Source: Paracoccus kondratievae
Lineage (GTDB): Bacteria > Pseudomonadota > Alphaproteobacteria > Rhodobacterales > Rhodobacteraceae
NCBI RefSeq assembly: GCF_009301415.1
Contig: NZ_CP045073.1
Location: 1,131,501 to 1,195,500 of the forward strand
Length of the DNA stretch: 64,000 nt
Direction: 5' to 3'
Position 1 is the stretch's first letter; each line of letters opens with the position of its first letter. The translations under genes and the position numbers were made by a program. Shown here piece after piece: positions 53,889 to 63,670 of the stretch. Below the pieces are notes generated by a model. That model searched no databases and was not told where the DNA came from. It saw nothing but the letters and a program-made list of their open reading frames with translations.

Positions 53889-54060
53889 GCGGGCCTCCTG
53901 CGCGTCGATACTGGATATTGCGAAGAAATAGTATCAGCCGCAATTGCCGGATCTCTGCCGCCGGATGGGCAGATTGGCTTATCGGCTTGGCATTTCCGCT
54001 TTGATCATGCACACTTTCAGCAGCTTAGTTTGACCTGTTTCCTCCCGACGAGGCTTGTTC

Positions 54061-56115
54061 ATGAACGCCCCCCTTCGCCAGACCGAGCGTCTCGGCCGTC
54101 TGACCACCGCGCTTGGCGCTGACATGCTGGCGCTTCTGCGCTTTGACGGCACGGACCATCTCAACGACCTGTTCGAATACCGCGTCGAGGCGCTGGCCAC
54201 CCGCGATGATCTCGACTTCGACGCGCTCATCGGTACCCATGCCACGGTCGAGATCGAGGGCCGTGAGGGCACCCAGCCCTTTGACGGCATCGTCACGCAG
54301 GCGCGATGGGCCGGGGTGGGCGAGAACGGTCACCGCTATGATCTGGTGCTGCGCCCGTGGTTCTGGCTGGCGGGGCGGCGGCGCAACCAGCGGATCTTTC
54401 ACAACAGGACCGTGGTGCAGATCCTGCGCGAGCTGCTGTCGGACTATGCCCAGCTCGGCGATCCGGCGCTGGATGTGCAGCTGTCGCAGGACTATCCGGT
54501 GCTGGAATACACGGTGCAGTACCGCGAGAGCGACCTCGACTTCGCCCGCCGCCAGATGGAGCGGCACGGGATCAGCTTTCATTTCCGCCACGCCATGGGC
54601 AGCCACACGCTGGTGCTGACCGATGACGTTCTGGCGCATGAGACGATCGGCGCGCGGCCCTATAAAAGCTACGACGGCCACCACCAGGCCGAGGGTGAGC
54701 ATTTCTGGGACTGGACGCCCGAGCGCAACATCACCACCGGGGCGATCCGGCTGACCGACTATAACTTCAAGCATCCTAATCAGGCGATGGAGGTCGACCG
54801 GCTGGGCGATGCCGCCCATGCGCAGGGCCAGATCGAGAGCTTCGATTATCCGGGCGATTACCTGGCGCAGGACGTGGGCAAGATCGTGGCGGGCCTGCGC
54901 ACGTCGCAGGAACGTGGAGCGGACCGTCGCAACCGGGCGGTGGGCGATTGCCTGAGCCTGCGGTCTGGCAAGCGGGTGACGCTGTCGGGCGACCGGATCC
55001 CCGGCACGGACGAGAGCTACCTGTGCCTGTCAGCATCGCACCACTTCGTGTCTGAGGCCTATGGCTCGGGTGGTCAGGGCAGCGACGGCTATGCCTTTAC
55101 GGGCAGCTACGTGCTGATGCCCGACACCGCGCCGATGGCGCCCCCGCGGCGCACGCAGGTCCCCGTGGTGCATGGCCCGCAGACGGCGATGGTGGTGGGC
55201 GAGGGCGAGATCGACTGCGACGAATACGGCCGCATCCTGGTGCGGTTTCACTGGGACCTTGATGCCGCGCATTCGATGCGCTGCCGGGTGTCGCAGAACT
55301 GGGCCGGAGCAGGCTGGGGCGGCATGGTCATCCCCCGCATCGGCATGGAGGTCGTCGTCGAGTTCCTTGAAGGCGATCCAGACAAGCCGCTCGTCACGGG
55401 CTGTGTCTATAACGGCAAGAACAAAGTGCCGTATGATCTGCCCAAGCATAAGACCAAATCCGTGTTTAGGTCAGATACGCATCAGGGGCAAGGGTTCAAT
55501 GAGATCAGTTTCGAGGATCAGGCCGGACGGGAACGCATCTATCTTCATGCCCAGCACGATCATGAAGTGCATGTCCAGAACAACCACGCAAAGCGGGTCG
55601 ATGTCAGCGAGGTCGAAAGCATCGGAAACAGCAAGTATTCCGAGATAGGCATGGACTTCAGCTTTCAGATCGGCGGCAATGCCACGACCGAGGTGGGCGC
55701 GGCGGATGTGCAGCTGGGCGCGACCAGGGCGCTGGCCGCATTCGATGACGGGCCCTTGCGACTGGCGTATGAGGCGACCTTGCCGGGCGGCCCCGACCCG
55801 TCGCGCGGGCATTACAAGCTGATCGTGGCGCAATCCCGCACCGAGGCGATCGGAACGCAGTCCACCACCCGTGTCGGGGACAGTGGCACTTTGGCCGTTG
55901 GAACGTCCTACGCCGTGAATGTCGGGTCCAGGATGTCTGTCACGACAGGCACGGATTCTTTTGAAACTGTGGGCGGCGGCCGGTATTTCCACGTCACGAA
56001 AGAGATCGACCTGCGTTGTGGTGCATCGCGCCTGCTTCTGAAAAGCAACGGCGAGATCGAATTGACCGGGGTGCACATCAAGCTGAGCGCCGACAACATA
56101 GATCTGAACGAATGA
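54061..56115 (+). CDS. vgrG: type VI secretion spike protein VgrG
   Basis: A 684-residue VgrG. Its N-terminal gp27/gp44-like part contains LFEYRVEALATRDDLDFDAL, YRESDLDFARRQMERHGISF and WDWTPERNITTGAIRLTDYN. The gp5-like OB fold is DEYGRILVRFHWD, then RVSQNWAGAGWGGMVIPRIG and LVTGCVYNGKNKVPYDLPKH. A C-terminal beta-helix of about 170 residues follows. It forms the puncturing tip that carries effectors. No structural T6SS genes (tssB/C/F/K and others) occur here, so this is an orphan vgrG island served by an apparatus elsewhere. The ATG at 54061 is used. Complete. Confidence 0.95.
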   Translation: MNAPLRQTERLGRLTTALGADMLALLRFDGTDHLNDLFEYRVEALATRDDLDFDALIGTHATVEIEGREGTQPFDGIVTQARWAGVGENGHRYDLVLRPWFWLAGRRRNQRIFHNRTVVQILRELLSDYAQLGDPALDVQLSQDYPVLEYTVQYRESDLDFARRQMERHGISFHFRHAMGSHTLVLTDDVLAHETIGARPYKSYDGHHQAEGEHFWDWTPERNITTGAIRLTDYNFKHPNQAMEVDRLGDAAHAQGQIESFDYPGDYLAQDVGKIVAGLRTSQERGADRRNRAVGDCLSLRSGKRVTLSGDRIPGTDESYLCLSASHHFVSEAYGSGGQGSDGYAFTGSYVLMPDTAPMAPPRRTQVPVVHGPQTAMVVGEGEIDCDEYGRILVRFHWDLDAAHSMRCRVSQNWAGAGWGGMVIPRIGMEVVVEFLEGDPDKPLVTGCVYNGKNKVPYDLPKHKTKSVFRSDTHQGQGFNEISFEDQAGRERIYLHAQHDHEVHVQNNHAKRVDVSEVESIGNSKYSEIGMDFSFQIGGNATTEVGAADVQLGATRALAAFDDGPLRLAYEATLPGGPDPSRGHYKLIVAQSRTEAIGTQSTTRVGDSGTLAVGTSYAVNVGSRMSVTTGTDSFETVGGGRYFHVTKEIDLRCGASRLLLKSNGEIELTGVHIKLSADNIDLNE

Positions 56116-56990
56116 TGCGTGCGCTTGATATCGTGACTGCTGGCGGCCTGCTGATTGCGCCTTGCGTCGCATTCGCCGCTGGCTGCACCCTGCCCGGTCA
56201 TCCGCCCGCCAAACTGGTCGCCATGTTGTCGCCTGATTGCTTCGACGACGCGCTGCAAGTCGGAGCGGATGCCCGGTCGGCGATGGACTACGGTTTTCCC
56301 TCGCGGTTGTTCGGGCTGCTGCCCGAGGCCGAGGCGGTGGAACTGGTCGCGATGGCCGCGCAAGAAGGGGACCGCGGCTTCTTTGTCGCCGACCGCAGCA
56401 TCTTGGACCATGTCGGTGCGCTGCCGGGACCGGCGGCCGACTTCGTCACCGCCTCACTGGCTCCGGCCGAGACTCTGCGGATGGGTGAGGCCAGCGCAGA
56501 TTTCCTGATGGCCGTGCCGCTGTGGGGCCAGCCGGAAAATGGGCCGCTGCTGACCGGCTATTGCGCCGGACACGACTGTCAACCGACTGAAACGCACTGC
56601 CCCGACCGCATCGGTCTGGCGGACAAGCTGGCCGTGGCCAGCGGCAGCATGACGCTGCAGCAGGCCCAGGCACTGTGCCCGCCGTCCTTTGAATGGCTGC
56701 GGGCGCTTCGTCAGGCCGGGCTTGTCGATACGTCTTGCACCTCGACCATGCAGATCAACCGGACGATGGCCGATCCCGCATTGCTGGATGCGGCGTGCTA
56801 TCCGCCCGACCTGTCCCTGATGGATTTGCCGGCTGCAACCTCGGCTGATGCGGTGCGCTACCTGCGCCAGCATCTGACGCATTCCCCCTTGGCACCGATC
56901 CCGGCAGGCAGCCTGGATTACATTGCCAGCCAATGGCCGGAACTGGCCGACTATCTGCAGGCCATGAACAAGCAGGGAGACAAGGACTGA
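56112..56990 (+). CDS. secreted or periplasmic protein of unknown function in the vgrG island
   Basis: A 292-residue protein starting with a likely signal peptide (RALDIVTAGGLLIAPCVAFA). Cys residues recur (AAGCTLPGH, YCAGHDCQP, THCPDR, LCPPS, TSCTST, ACYPPD), suggesting disulphides in the periplasm. It overlaps the vgrG stop (ATGATG). I do not recognise a domain. Position right after vgrG and export suggest an immunity protein or adaptor, while an effector with its own signal would be unusual. Undecided. Confidence 0.6.
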   Translation: MMRALDIVTAGGLLIAPCVAFAAGCTLPGHPPAKLVAMLSPDCFDDALQVGADARSAMDYGFPSRLFGLLPEAEAVELVAMAAQEGDRGFFVADRSILDHVGALPGPAADFVTASLAPAETLRMGEASADFLMAVPLWGQPENGPLLTGYCAGHDCQPTETHCPDRIGLADKLAVASGSMTLQQAQALCPPSFEWLRALRQAGLVDTSCTSTMQINRTMADPALLDAACYPPDLSLMDLPAATSADAVRYLRQHLTHSPLAPIPAGSLDYIASQWPELADYLQAMNKQGDKD

Positions 56991-57667
56991 TGGTCGAACT
57001 GACCCACGAACAATTCGAAGCGTTCATGTCAAAGACCGATTTCGACTTTAGCACGCCTTCCGGGTGGGAGGAGTTCTTGGCCGAGCGGTCCCTGGGCGGC
57101 ACCGGCCGCGATGCCGATGGGGTTCAGCTACGCGATGTCAAGAACTATGCCGTCGGCACGGCTTTCGTGAACACCATCGGCGAGCCGGCGCGCGTGCATT
57201 TCCAGGTCAGGACCCTAGGTACCGGACTGGCTTTACCGCCTGGCATTCTTTACGTTTACCATCCCGATGCGTCTTGGCGAAAGAAGGTCACGACCTTTTA
57301 TGTCGGACCTCCCACCTCTTCCCTGGATTTTCGGATGCAAGCTGGTGGCGGCGGAACCCCGACCCGGCCGGAATGGGGCTCACTTTACTACATCGTCCTC
57401 AAGTCCGGCGAAATTCCCGGCCGCGGCGCGGCTCGCACCGCCGCGAACCATGCGCTGCGCGAGGCGTTCAAGCGGTCTGGCTGGTTCTTCACGCGCGGCT
57501 TCAAGCTGCTGACCCGGGGTGAGGCGGGTTACAGCGTCAGCGTCCGAGTAGGCTCGAATGAGGTGGTGCGCGACTATTTCATGCCGCAGAAGATCTTTTC
57601 CGAAGAGGCGCAAGAGCGATTACGCGAGATGGGTGAGCGGGCGGTTTCCGCTTTCGACCCCGGCTGA
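56990..57667 (+). CDS. unknown soluble protein in the vgrG island
   Basis: A 225-residue cytosolic-looking protein with no signal or membrane segment. Features are an acidic N terminus (LTHEQFEAFMSKTDFDF), a beta-rich middle (RVHFQVRTLGTGLALPPGIL, then YVYHPDASWRKKVTTFYVGP) and a basic/amphipathic helix (RTAANHALREAFKRSGWFFT). It overlaps the preceding stop. It could be an effector or chaperone. No family recognised. Confidence 0.6.
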   Translation: MVELTHEQFEAFMSKTDFDFSTPSGWEEFLAERSLGGTGRDADGVQLRDVKNYAVGTAFVNTIGEPARVHFQVRTLGTGLALPPGILYVYHPDASWRKKVTTFYVGPPTSSLDFRMQAGGGGTPTRPEWGSLYYIVLKSGEIPGRGAARTAANHALREAFKRSGWFFTRGFKLLTRGEAGYSVSVRVGSNEVVRDYFMPQKIFSEEAQERLREMGERAVSAFDPG

Positions 57668-57701
57668 CCCGGCCCTTGACCAGTGGAAGGCAGAAGTTCG
57701 C

Positions 57702-57875
57702 ATGTTTAGGCGCATTGCCGCAATCCTGAGGGTCTTGGCCGAGGCCGGTCTGGGCTACGCCCTTTTCGCGCTTGGCGGGCTGGCGATCGGTGTGGGCGTG
57801 CAGATGGGTTGGTGGCTGCTGGCGGTGTTGGGGATCGCCGTGGTGTTGGCCGGGTTCTGGCTGATCGGGCTTTAG
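57702..57875 (+). CDS. small two-helix membrane protein
   Basis: A 57-residue protein beginning MFRRIAAILRVLAEAGLGYA with two hydrophobic helices (LGYALFALGGLAIGVGV and WWLLAVLGIAVVLAGFWL). It lies in the vgrG island between the unknown gene and the DUF6484 gene. The upstream part of the longer frame is rejected because it overlaps the preceding gene. It may be an immunity protein for a membrane- or periplasm-acting effector. Function unknown. Confidence 0.5.
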   Translation: MFRRIAAILRVLAEAGLGYALFALGGLAIGVGVQMGWWLLAVLGIAVVLAGFWLIGL

Positions 57876-57897
57876 TGGAAGTGATCAAGGAAAGCGC

Positions 57898-58268
57898 ATG
57901 ACGACGCATGAAAGGCTGGGCAGTCTTCGGCTGTGCCGCATCCTTTCCATAGCCGAAAACGGCCGGCCGGTTCTGGAGGGGCCCAATGCCCGCATCCTGT
58001 GTGCCGGCCGGGCACAGGTATCCGACATCGGGAGAATGGCGGTCTGTCAGGACATTGCCGAGGTAGATGAAAGTCTGACGGTGGTGCTGGGTGCTGGGTG
58101 CTGGACGATGAGCGAAAGCCCCAGAATGACGGGGTCGTCATCATCCGCAACGGTCAGGCTTCGCTGGCCTTGTATCCCGGCGGACGCATCCGAATGACGG
58201 GGCTCGACATTGGTATCGATGCCGAGCAGGGCTTCACCGTGCTGGCCGGACGGATCGACCTCAACTGA
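57898..58268 (+). pseudogene. DUF6484-type VgrG-associated protein, frame broken by a heptamer repeat
   Basis: The first 61 codons (ERLGSLRLCRILSIAENGRP, then LEGPNARILCAGRAQVSD) match small VgrG-associated beta-barrel proteins of the DUF6484 kind. After the triplicated heptamer at 58083-58103 the correct continuation lies in another frame: LDDERKPQNDGVVIIRNGQA, SLALYPGGRIRMTGLDIGID, then EQGFTVLAGRIDLN. One heptamer copy instead of three would restore the frame (LTVVLDDERKP). It overlaps the DUF2169 start. Confidence 0.65.
58083..58103. repeat. three tandem copies of GGTGCTG inside a gene
   Basis: GGTGCTG is repeated exactly three times at 58083-58089, 58090-58096 and 58097-58103. Because 7 is not a multiple of 3, a change in copy number shifts the frame. 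With one (or four) copies the DUF6484-type gene is in frame, and with three it is out. This is the structure of a phase-variable simple-sequence repeat. Confidence 0.8.
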
Positions 58269-59282
58269 TGTGGCAACTTCAGAACCATACACCTCATGCG
58301 GCACGGACCGGGTTTTATCGCGATCACCGGGATGCGATCTTCTGGGGGCTGTGGATAAAGGCCGCCTTCATGCTGTGAGCGGACCGTCCGCCGCTGTTCT
58401 TACGAAACGGAGCGGTCTTGCACGACGGCCCCCTGAAGGCACCGGACGACCCGGAAATGCCCTTGGAGGACAGCGACCTGCAGCCACCGAAAGCGGCGGT
58501 CGATCTGCTTCTGACGGCCCGCGCCATGCAGCCCGCCACGGCAGATCCGAAGCCGATCCTGTTTCGCCTGGGCGACTGGCGACGTGATTTGCTGCTGATG
58601 CCGCCCCGGCGGCGCAACTGGCGCGGTCTGCCTACGTATGACCGCGACGCGCTGCCGCGATGCGTTTCGCTGAACGGTCGGGCATCCCATGGTGGCCCGG
58701 ATCACCCCGACAACCCGCTGGGCTGCGACAACTCTGACGGCGCCGATGCGCCGCTCCCGGTGCTGATCTCGCCCGAGGATCAGGGTGCGCGGCCCGGTCG
58801 GGCTTTGGTTCCTGTGACAATCGGGGCGCTCGCTCCGCACTGGCCGGGAGGCGTGCGGTTGGCGGGAACCTATGACAAGGCATGGCAGGAAACCCGCGCG
58901 CCGCTCCTGCCGCGGGATCTCGACCCTGCCTGGTGGCAGGCCGCGCCTGTCGAACAGCGCCTGCCCCGGCCTCTGCCCGCCCACCCCGTGCTGGAGGCAG
59001 GAGGGCTTGTCGGCACCGGCACGGCGGATGCGCCGTCGCGCTATCCGCTGGCACCGCGCCGCGCCGGAGTTGTAGACGATCCGTGTCGATTTCGACAGGC
59101 TTCAAGTCCACATGACCTGGCTGGCGTCCTGGCGGCTGGCGAGACCCGAAGACGACGTGACCATCGGCACCACGCGGCCTGCCGCAGGCGCGACCGACAG
59201 CTTCCGCGCCCTTCCCGAAGACGCGGCCCTGTTCGATGCCAGCCCGTCCGGCCTACCCTTCCAGCCCGAGAGTGCAGCATGA
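58268..59282 (+). pseudogene. DUF2169 T6SS-associated protein with stop and frameshift
   Basis: Starts MWQLQNHTPHAARTGFYRDH, as in the DUF2169 family linked to VgrG and PAAR-like effectors. A TGA at 58376-58378 interrupts after 36 codons. The same frame continues ADRPPLFLRNGAVLHDGPLK through GGVRLAGTYDKAWQETRAPL and LPRDLDPAWWQAAPVEQRLP. Near 59060 the frame changes to VDFDRLQVHMTWLASWRLAR and FDASPSGLPFQPESAA, stopping at 59282. The DUF2169 fold is thought to be an effector-loading adaptor. As it stands the gene is not translatable as one protein. Confidence 0.75.
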
Positions 59283-60354
59283 CCGTCACCATCCGCGTCA
59301 ACGGCCTGACCATCACCCATCGCGGTTCGGGCCGGCCGGCACAGCAACTCGGCCCCCGATGTCTGCAAGACGCCGGGCGGCGGCGTGCCGGTTCCCTATG
59401 CGATCACCGCCGTCAATCCCGACATCGACCGGGCACCACGACCGTGCACGCCGACGGTGGCAACATGATCGCCATCCGGCCGTCGATCTTCACGCGTTGC
59501 TCCGGCGACGAGGCCGGCTCGATGGGCGGCATCATTTCGGGCACCTTTCTCAAGCGCAACCATTGGATCACCTATTCGCCGAATGTCCGTCCATGCCGAA
59601 GGCGAAAACATCTGCCGCCTGACCGACAAGCTGTTCATGAACGACCGCAATACCATTTCGGGTGCTGGCGGGCAGGTCGAGACCAGCTTGTCCACCGGCG
59701 ACGCGATCCTGGATGCGCTTTGCGTGATCTTTTGCGAATCGCGCGACGAATGGCACCGCTGCCGGGCCAAGCCGCCGGCGGGCGGCTGCAAAAGACCGTC
59801 GAAGATCGCGCAGCGAAAGGCGCAGACGGCGCTTGACCAACCCGGATCCGAGCTGCGCAAGGCGATGGGCCGCCGCTTTCCGGGCGCCGTGGGCGCGGCC
59901 GAGCGCAGCCGAAGACCGGGCGCTGGATGCCGGGCGCAAGTTCTACACGCAATCCGGCCTCAAGGACGCTCCGCGCCGCGCCGTGCGCAAGGCGGTCACC
60001 GAGGCCGGGATCAATCGTGCCAAGGCGATGGGCAAGCGGTTCTGGATGAAGATGGTCCCAGGCCTGAACATCCTCTCGACCGCGCTCGACGTCTATATGA
60101 CCGCGCAGGACATCTACGACATCATCAAGATGGCCGACAGCTTCATGGACGATGCCGTCCGCATCCAGCCCGATTTCTCGGTGCTGGACAAGGACGGAGG
60201 CGTGGCCGAGATCTATGACTTCAAGTTCGACGCCGATCCGGATCAGGACAGCTTTTCCGACAGCCAGAAACGGCTTTATCAGAACGTCACGGGCAAGCCG
60301 CCGGTCGAGGTAAACAACGCGACCTGCAACTGCGACGCCCGCGGGGTCAGTTGA
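59279..60354 (+). pseudogene. PAAR-like DUF4150 nuclease effector, frameshifted
   Basis: Starts MTVTIRVNGLTITHRGSG (DUF4150 PAAR-like tip). It continues in other frames as SNSAPDVCKTPGGGVPVPYA, GTTTVHADGGNMIAIRPSIF and EGENICRLTDKLFMNDRNTI. The C-terminal part, intact in one frame from about 59910, contains PDFSVLDKDGGVAEIYDFKF, a PD-(D/E)xK/VRR-NUC-like centre (Asp, then E-x-Y-D-F-K), then DSFSDSQKRLYQNVTGKPPV. It would be a DNA-cutting toxin delivered by VgrG. At least three frame changes occur before the toxin tip. The next gene is its likely immunity gene. Confidence 0.72.
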
Positions 60355-60365
60355 CGGGTCAGATC

Positions 60366-61348
60366 ATGCCGCAAATCCTTCACGCCACCGTCCGCAACTA
60401 TGACGAGCCTATCGCGCTGCCGGTCTTTCGCATCGGCTTCGTGCTGGACGGGATGCTGGACCAGCCGGGCTGCCGCACGGCGGTTCTGGCCATGCTGGAT
60501 GTCTTCACCGCGGAATATGGCGCGCAGCTCGCCTATATGATGCTGGCCGGCGCCGGCGGAAAGCCCGGCAAGCTGATCGCCTTCGACACCGGAAAGCTGG
60601 CCCAATGGCGCGAGCGTATCGTCGAGGGCCTGCTCAGGAACCGCAGCCTGCGGCTTTACGGCGCCGACGACAACCCGCTTACCGTGCCCTTTGCGCCCTT
60701 CTTGTCCCTCGACCACGACCGCCACCCCCTGACGCGGATCGAGATCTGCATCCCGTGGGACGCCCAGGACCTGCTTGGGTTCTCGGCGCGCATCGACCGG
60801 ATCGCCCGCGCCGCACCGGTCAGGTTCGGCTTTCAGGGCTACGGTTTCGCGGGCAGCCCGGTTGCGGGCTTTTCCGAACGGATGCTGCCTGCGGCGTTCC
60901 TGCGCTATCGCACCGCGCTGATGGGCGGTGTGCTGGGCAAGGAAACCTGCCTGTTCTACAGCAAGTCCTTCGTCGCCATGCGCAGGCTCGACCAGCAGCG
61001 CAAGGGCGCCGGAGGTCCGCCCTATGACTATCAGCCCGGCATTCCCGACATGGGCTGGCTGACCTATGTCGGTCCGGCCTTTGCCGGGCGCCTTTCGGGA
61101 GTTCCCGAAGACCCCCGGATCAAGGTCGATGAGCAGGGGGGGGAATGGTCATGGTGACCGTCGGCGACAAGCCGATCTGGGGCGACCTCAACCAGGGCGA
61201 AGATATTTCCGCCTGGCGCGAGGCCCAAACCTTTCTCCGCCCCGCCTTTTGCAGCCGCAACCTGCTGGGAGCGCTGACGCTGGGCAGCGATCCCGCCGAC
61301 CTGGCCTCTGTCGAGACGGCCGCGCAATATCTCGACCGCCTTGCGTGA
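60366..61348 (+). pseudogene. DUF3396 type VI immunity protein, frameshifted at a G8 tract
   Basis: The long first part (MPQILHATVRNYDEPIALPV, YRTALMGGVLGKETCLFYSK, GIPDMGWLTYVGPAFAGRLS) matches DUF3396 immunity proteins. The tract of eight G at 61136-61143 shifts the frame. The last about 70 residues (MVTVGDKPIWGDLNQGEDIS, then SVETAAQYLDRLA) lie in another frame, ending at 61348. Nine G would join them. Immediately downstream of the nuclease effector, it is presumably its antidote. Possible starts are ATG 60366 or TTG 60351. Confidence 0.72.
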
Positions 61349-61354
61349 GGGCAC

Positions 61355-62147
61355 ATGACCTTTGACGATCTGCTGAAACCGCATTTGCCCCGCTTGCCGG
61401 CGATCTTGCCCGCCGAGATCCGGCAGGCGACGATCCTGGTCAGGCACAGCCCCGATGCCGTCTCGCGCGGCATCCCCGCCCGGATCGCCGAAGCGGTCGA
61501 GGAACGACTGCGCGATGCCCCGCCGCTGCTGCGGGCGGGTTTCGCGGCGGTGGCGCCTAGATCGGGCAGGGAACTCTCGCTGAATGTCCTGCCGAGTCAG
61601 GATGGCTATGCGATCGAAATTGCCGATGCGGCACATACCCCTTTGCTGGCGCAAATCCTGTTTCGCCTGCTCATCGCTGAGAACCAGACGCCTCCCGATG
61701 CCTGGCAGCGTCTTCTGGCGGCGCTTGATGGGGACGAAGCGGCGGCGCAAGACGCCTTCGCGCCGCTGGGTTTCGCAACCGACGTCGCCACGCTGCGCTT
61801 CGAGGCGCAGGGCGCCGGACAGCAGGACTTCACGCTCACCCCCGCCCTCCTGCGGTCGGAACTGGCCGGAATCGTCGAACAAATATTCGCGGACGGGGAA
61901 CGACAAGGCTTCTTGCTGCCAGCGGCTGCCGTTCTGGACGAGGACCAGGAAAACGGCTTCCTGTCGCTGCAGAACGCTCGGGTTTTTTCCTCGGATCTGG
62001 ACCGGCGTGCTGGAGATTTTCCTGGAAGAAGATGCCGCTTCCTCCATCCTGGTGGCGGAAGGCTGGACCGAAGACCCCGTCTGGTTGGCCGAATTGCTTT
62101 GGACCGTGGCACAAGGTGAGATCGCGCCTGTGCGGCGTGCGGACTGA
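61355..62147 (+). pseudogene. unknown T6SS-island protein, frameshifted near its end
   Basis: About 263 residues if corrected. The first 208 (MTFDDLLKPHLPRLPAILPA, then AGFAAVAPRSGRELSLNVLP) are continuous. A T6 tract at about 61983-61988 breaks the frame, and the natural end FPRIWTGVLEIFLEEDAASS followed by LAELLWTVAQGEIAPVRRAD lies in another frame. It is helical and acidic with no signal. The family is not recognised. Position between the DUF3396 gene and the ketosynthase-like gene fits DUF2169-type islands. Confidence 0.55.
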
Positions 62148-62148
62148 T

Positions 62149-63167
62149 ATGCAGCAACACCTCGTCGCAATGGGCATCAGTTCCTGCCTTGGGCAGGGTC
62201 TGTGGGAGCATCATCGGAAGATTGCAGCGCGAGACCACCGCTTTCGCCGGCAGAGGACGTTTCTGGGCAGCGATTTCAAACCGCAGCTGACGGTGTCCCC
62301 CGGCGATATTGGCGAGCAATCCGCCCTTTCGCGCTTCATGGAGCTGGGGGCAGAGGCGATTGCCGATCTGATAGCCTTTCCCATGCTCCCCTTGCCGGGC
62401 CGCGATTGTACATCGCGATCGCTCTGCCTGTTTCTTGCCCACAGCAGGGGCTGAGGCCGTCGGATTTGCAAGAGTTGGGAGATCGGCTTTCCGAGACGAT
62501 CCTTGGACATCTGGCTGGCGATTTGGCTGCCTTGCGCCTCTACGCAAAAGGCGCCGCCGGTTTTGCATGGGCGCTCCGGGATTTCGCCGCCGCGGCGGTC
62601 CCCGAGGACGCCCTAATCATATTGTCCGGAGACAGCTATCACTGCCGCGTGCGGATGAATGCGCTTTTGGCGCAGGGCCGGCTTTTCAGCCGAAAGCATC
62701 GCTATGGCCAGATCCCCGGCGAGGCGGCTGTCGCGGCGCTATTCACCCCTCGCGCGCCGGAAAAGGCGATTGCTCGCATCACCGGAGCGGCCATAGAGGT
62801 GGAAACTCTTCGCGAGGGCGAGACAGGCGCGACAGACTTTTCAGCAATGTCCAAGGCCTGTCTCTCGGTACTTCCGGCAGATCAATTGCCGTCGTGTTGG
62901 CTCACGGATTGGAACAATTCCCGCTATGGCGCGGCCGAGCTGTCCTATGCGCAACTCAGACTGGCGGGGCGCTTCGAAAGGGATTTCGAAACCCTGCACC
63001 TGCCATTGGTTTTCGGCAGCACAGGTGCGGCGGGACTGGGAGTCGCGCTGGCGGCTTCGCTTTCCCGGCCTGGGTGCAGCCTTTTGACGGGTTCGGTTGA
63101 GCTTTCTGCAGAACGGGCCGCGCTTGCATCTGTCTCCTGTGGTTCAGGGAAGCCTCATCCCCGCTGA
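62149..63167 (+). pseudogene. beta-ketoacyl synthase-like (thiolase fold) T6SS-island protein, frameshifted
   Basis: Begins MQQHLVAMGISSCLGQGLWE, as in the thiolase-fold proteins that accompany DUF2169/DUF4150 genes. A single frame change near 62390-62400 follows LIAFPMLPLP. The second part reads RLYIAIALPVSCPQQGLRPS, then GDSYHCRVRMNALLAQGRLF, and ends LPLVFGSTGAAGLGVALAAS, the typical C-terminal motif of the fold. The catalytic Cys of true ketosynthases is not evident, so it is probably a structural relative. Its role in T6SS is unknown. Confidence 0.62.
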
Positions 63168-63670
63168 TCGTGCAATTCAAGCCGGCCGGCTGCTGCTGGA
63201 ATGAAGGGAAGTCGCCAGGAAATAGGCTGGTCAACAGCGCAGGATTCGTTCAAGATTCCCACCGAGAACGAAGCAAGACTTCGTGAAATTTCACATCCTT
63301 GATTGTGGCGTTTCAGAGAGTCTTGCCTTTTGTGCCAAAAGGCGACCCTCTGGTGAGGTCAAGAGCTTCGCGGCTGAGTTCGCCGGGCCGGACCGCTTGC
63401 ATGCACTTTGCCGTGTAACCCTAGAGGCGATCGTCGGTCACGGCCCAGAACCGCTCGTCGGACGCCCCCCCATGCTGCATGGCCGCATTCTCCGAATGCT
63501 GCCGCTCGACTGGCGCCACGGCGAAATCCCGACCAGAATCGCTGCTCCAAGGGACGGAACGGGCCTTCGATGGCTGGTCTTTTGCAAGCCTTTCATCCGC
63601 GCCCGGCACCTGCCTGCTGTCATTCAGCGTGATGGTGTCGTAGTGATGGCAAAACGATTCAGGTCAGGCA
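63168..63670. other. no gene supported; contains the second dispersed repeat
   Basis: About 500 bp. A plus-strand frame at 63283-63765 starts inside the repeat and overlaps the SH3 lipoprotein gene; its composition is irregular and it has no domain. Minus-strand frames are equally unconvincing. The left half is copy B of the diverged repeat (63243-63344). Confidence 0.5.
63243..63344. repeat. dispersed ~100-bp repeat, copy B
   Basis: It aligns with 31801-31900 in the same orientation and over the whole length, with roughly three quarters of positions identical by eye. Each copy begins beyond the end of a damaged or mobile block, and together they enclose the 32-63 kb region. Confidence 0.65.

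Noticed and set aside
54061..63167. A complete type VI secretion apparatus
   Set aside because: Only vgrG and accessory or effector genes are present; no sheath, baseplate, membrane complex or ClpV genes.
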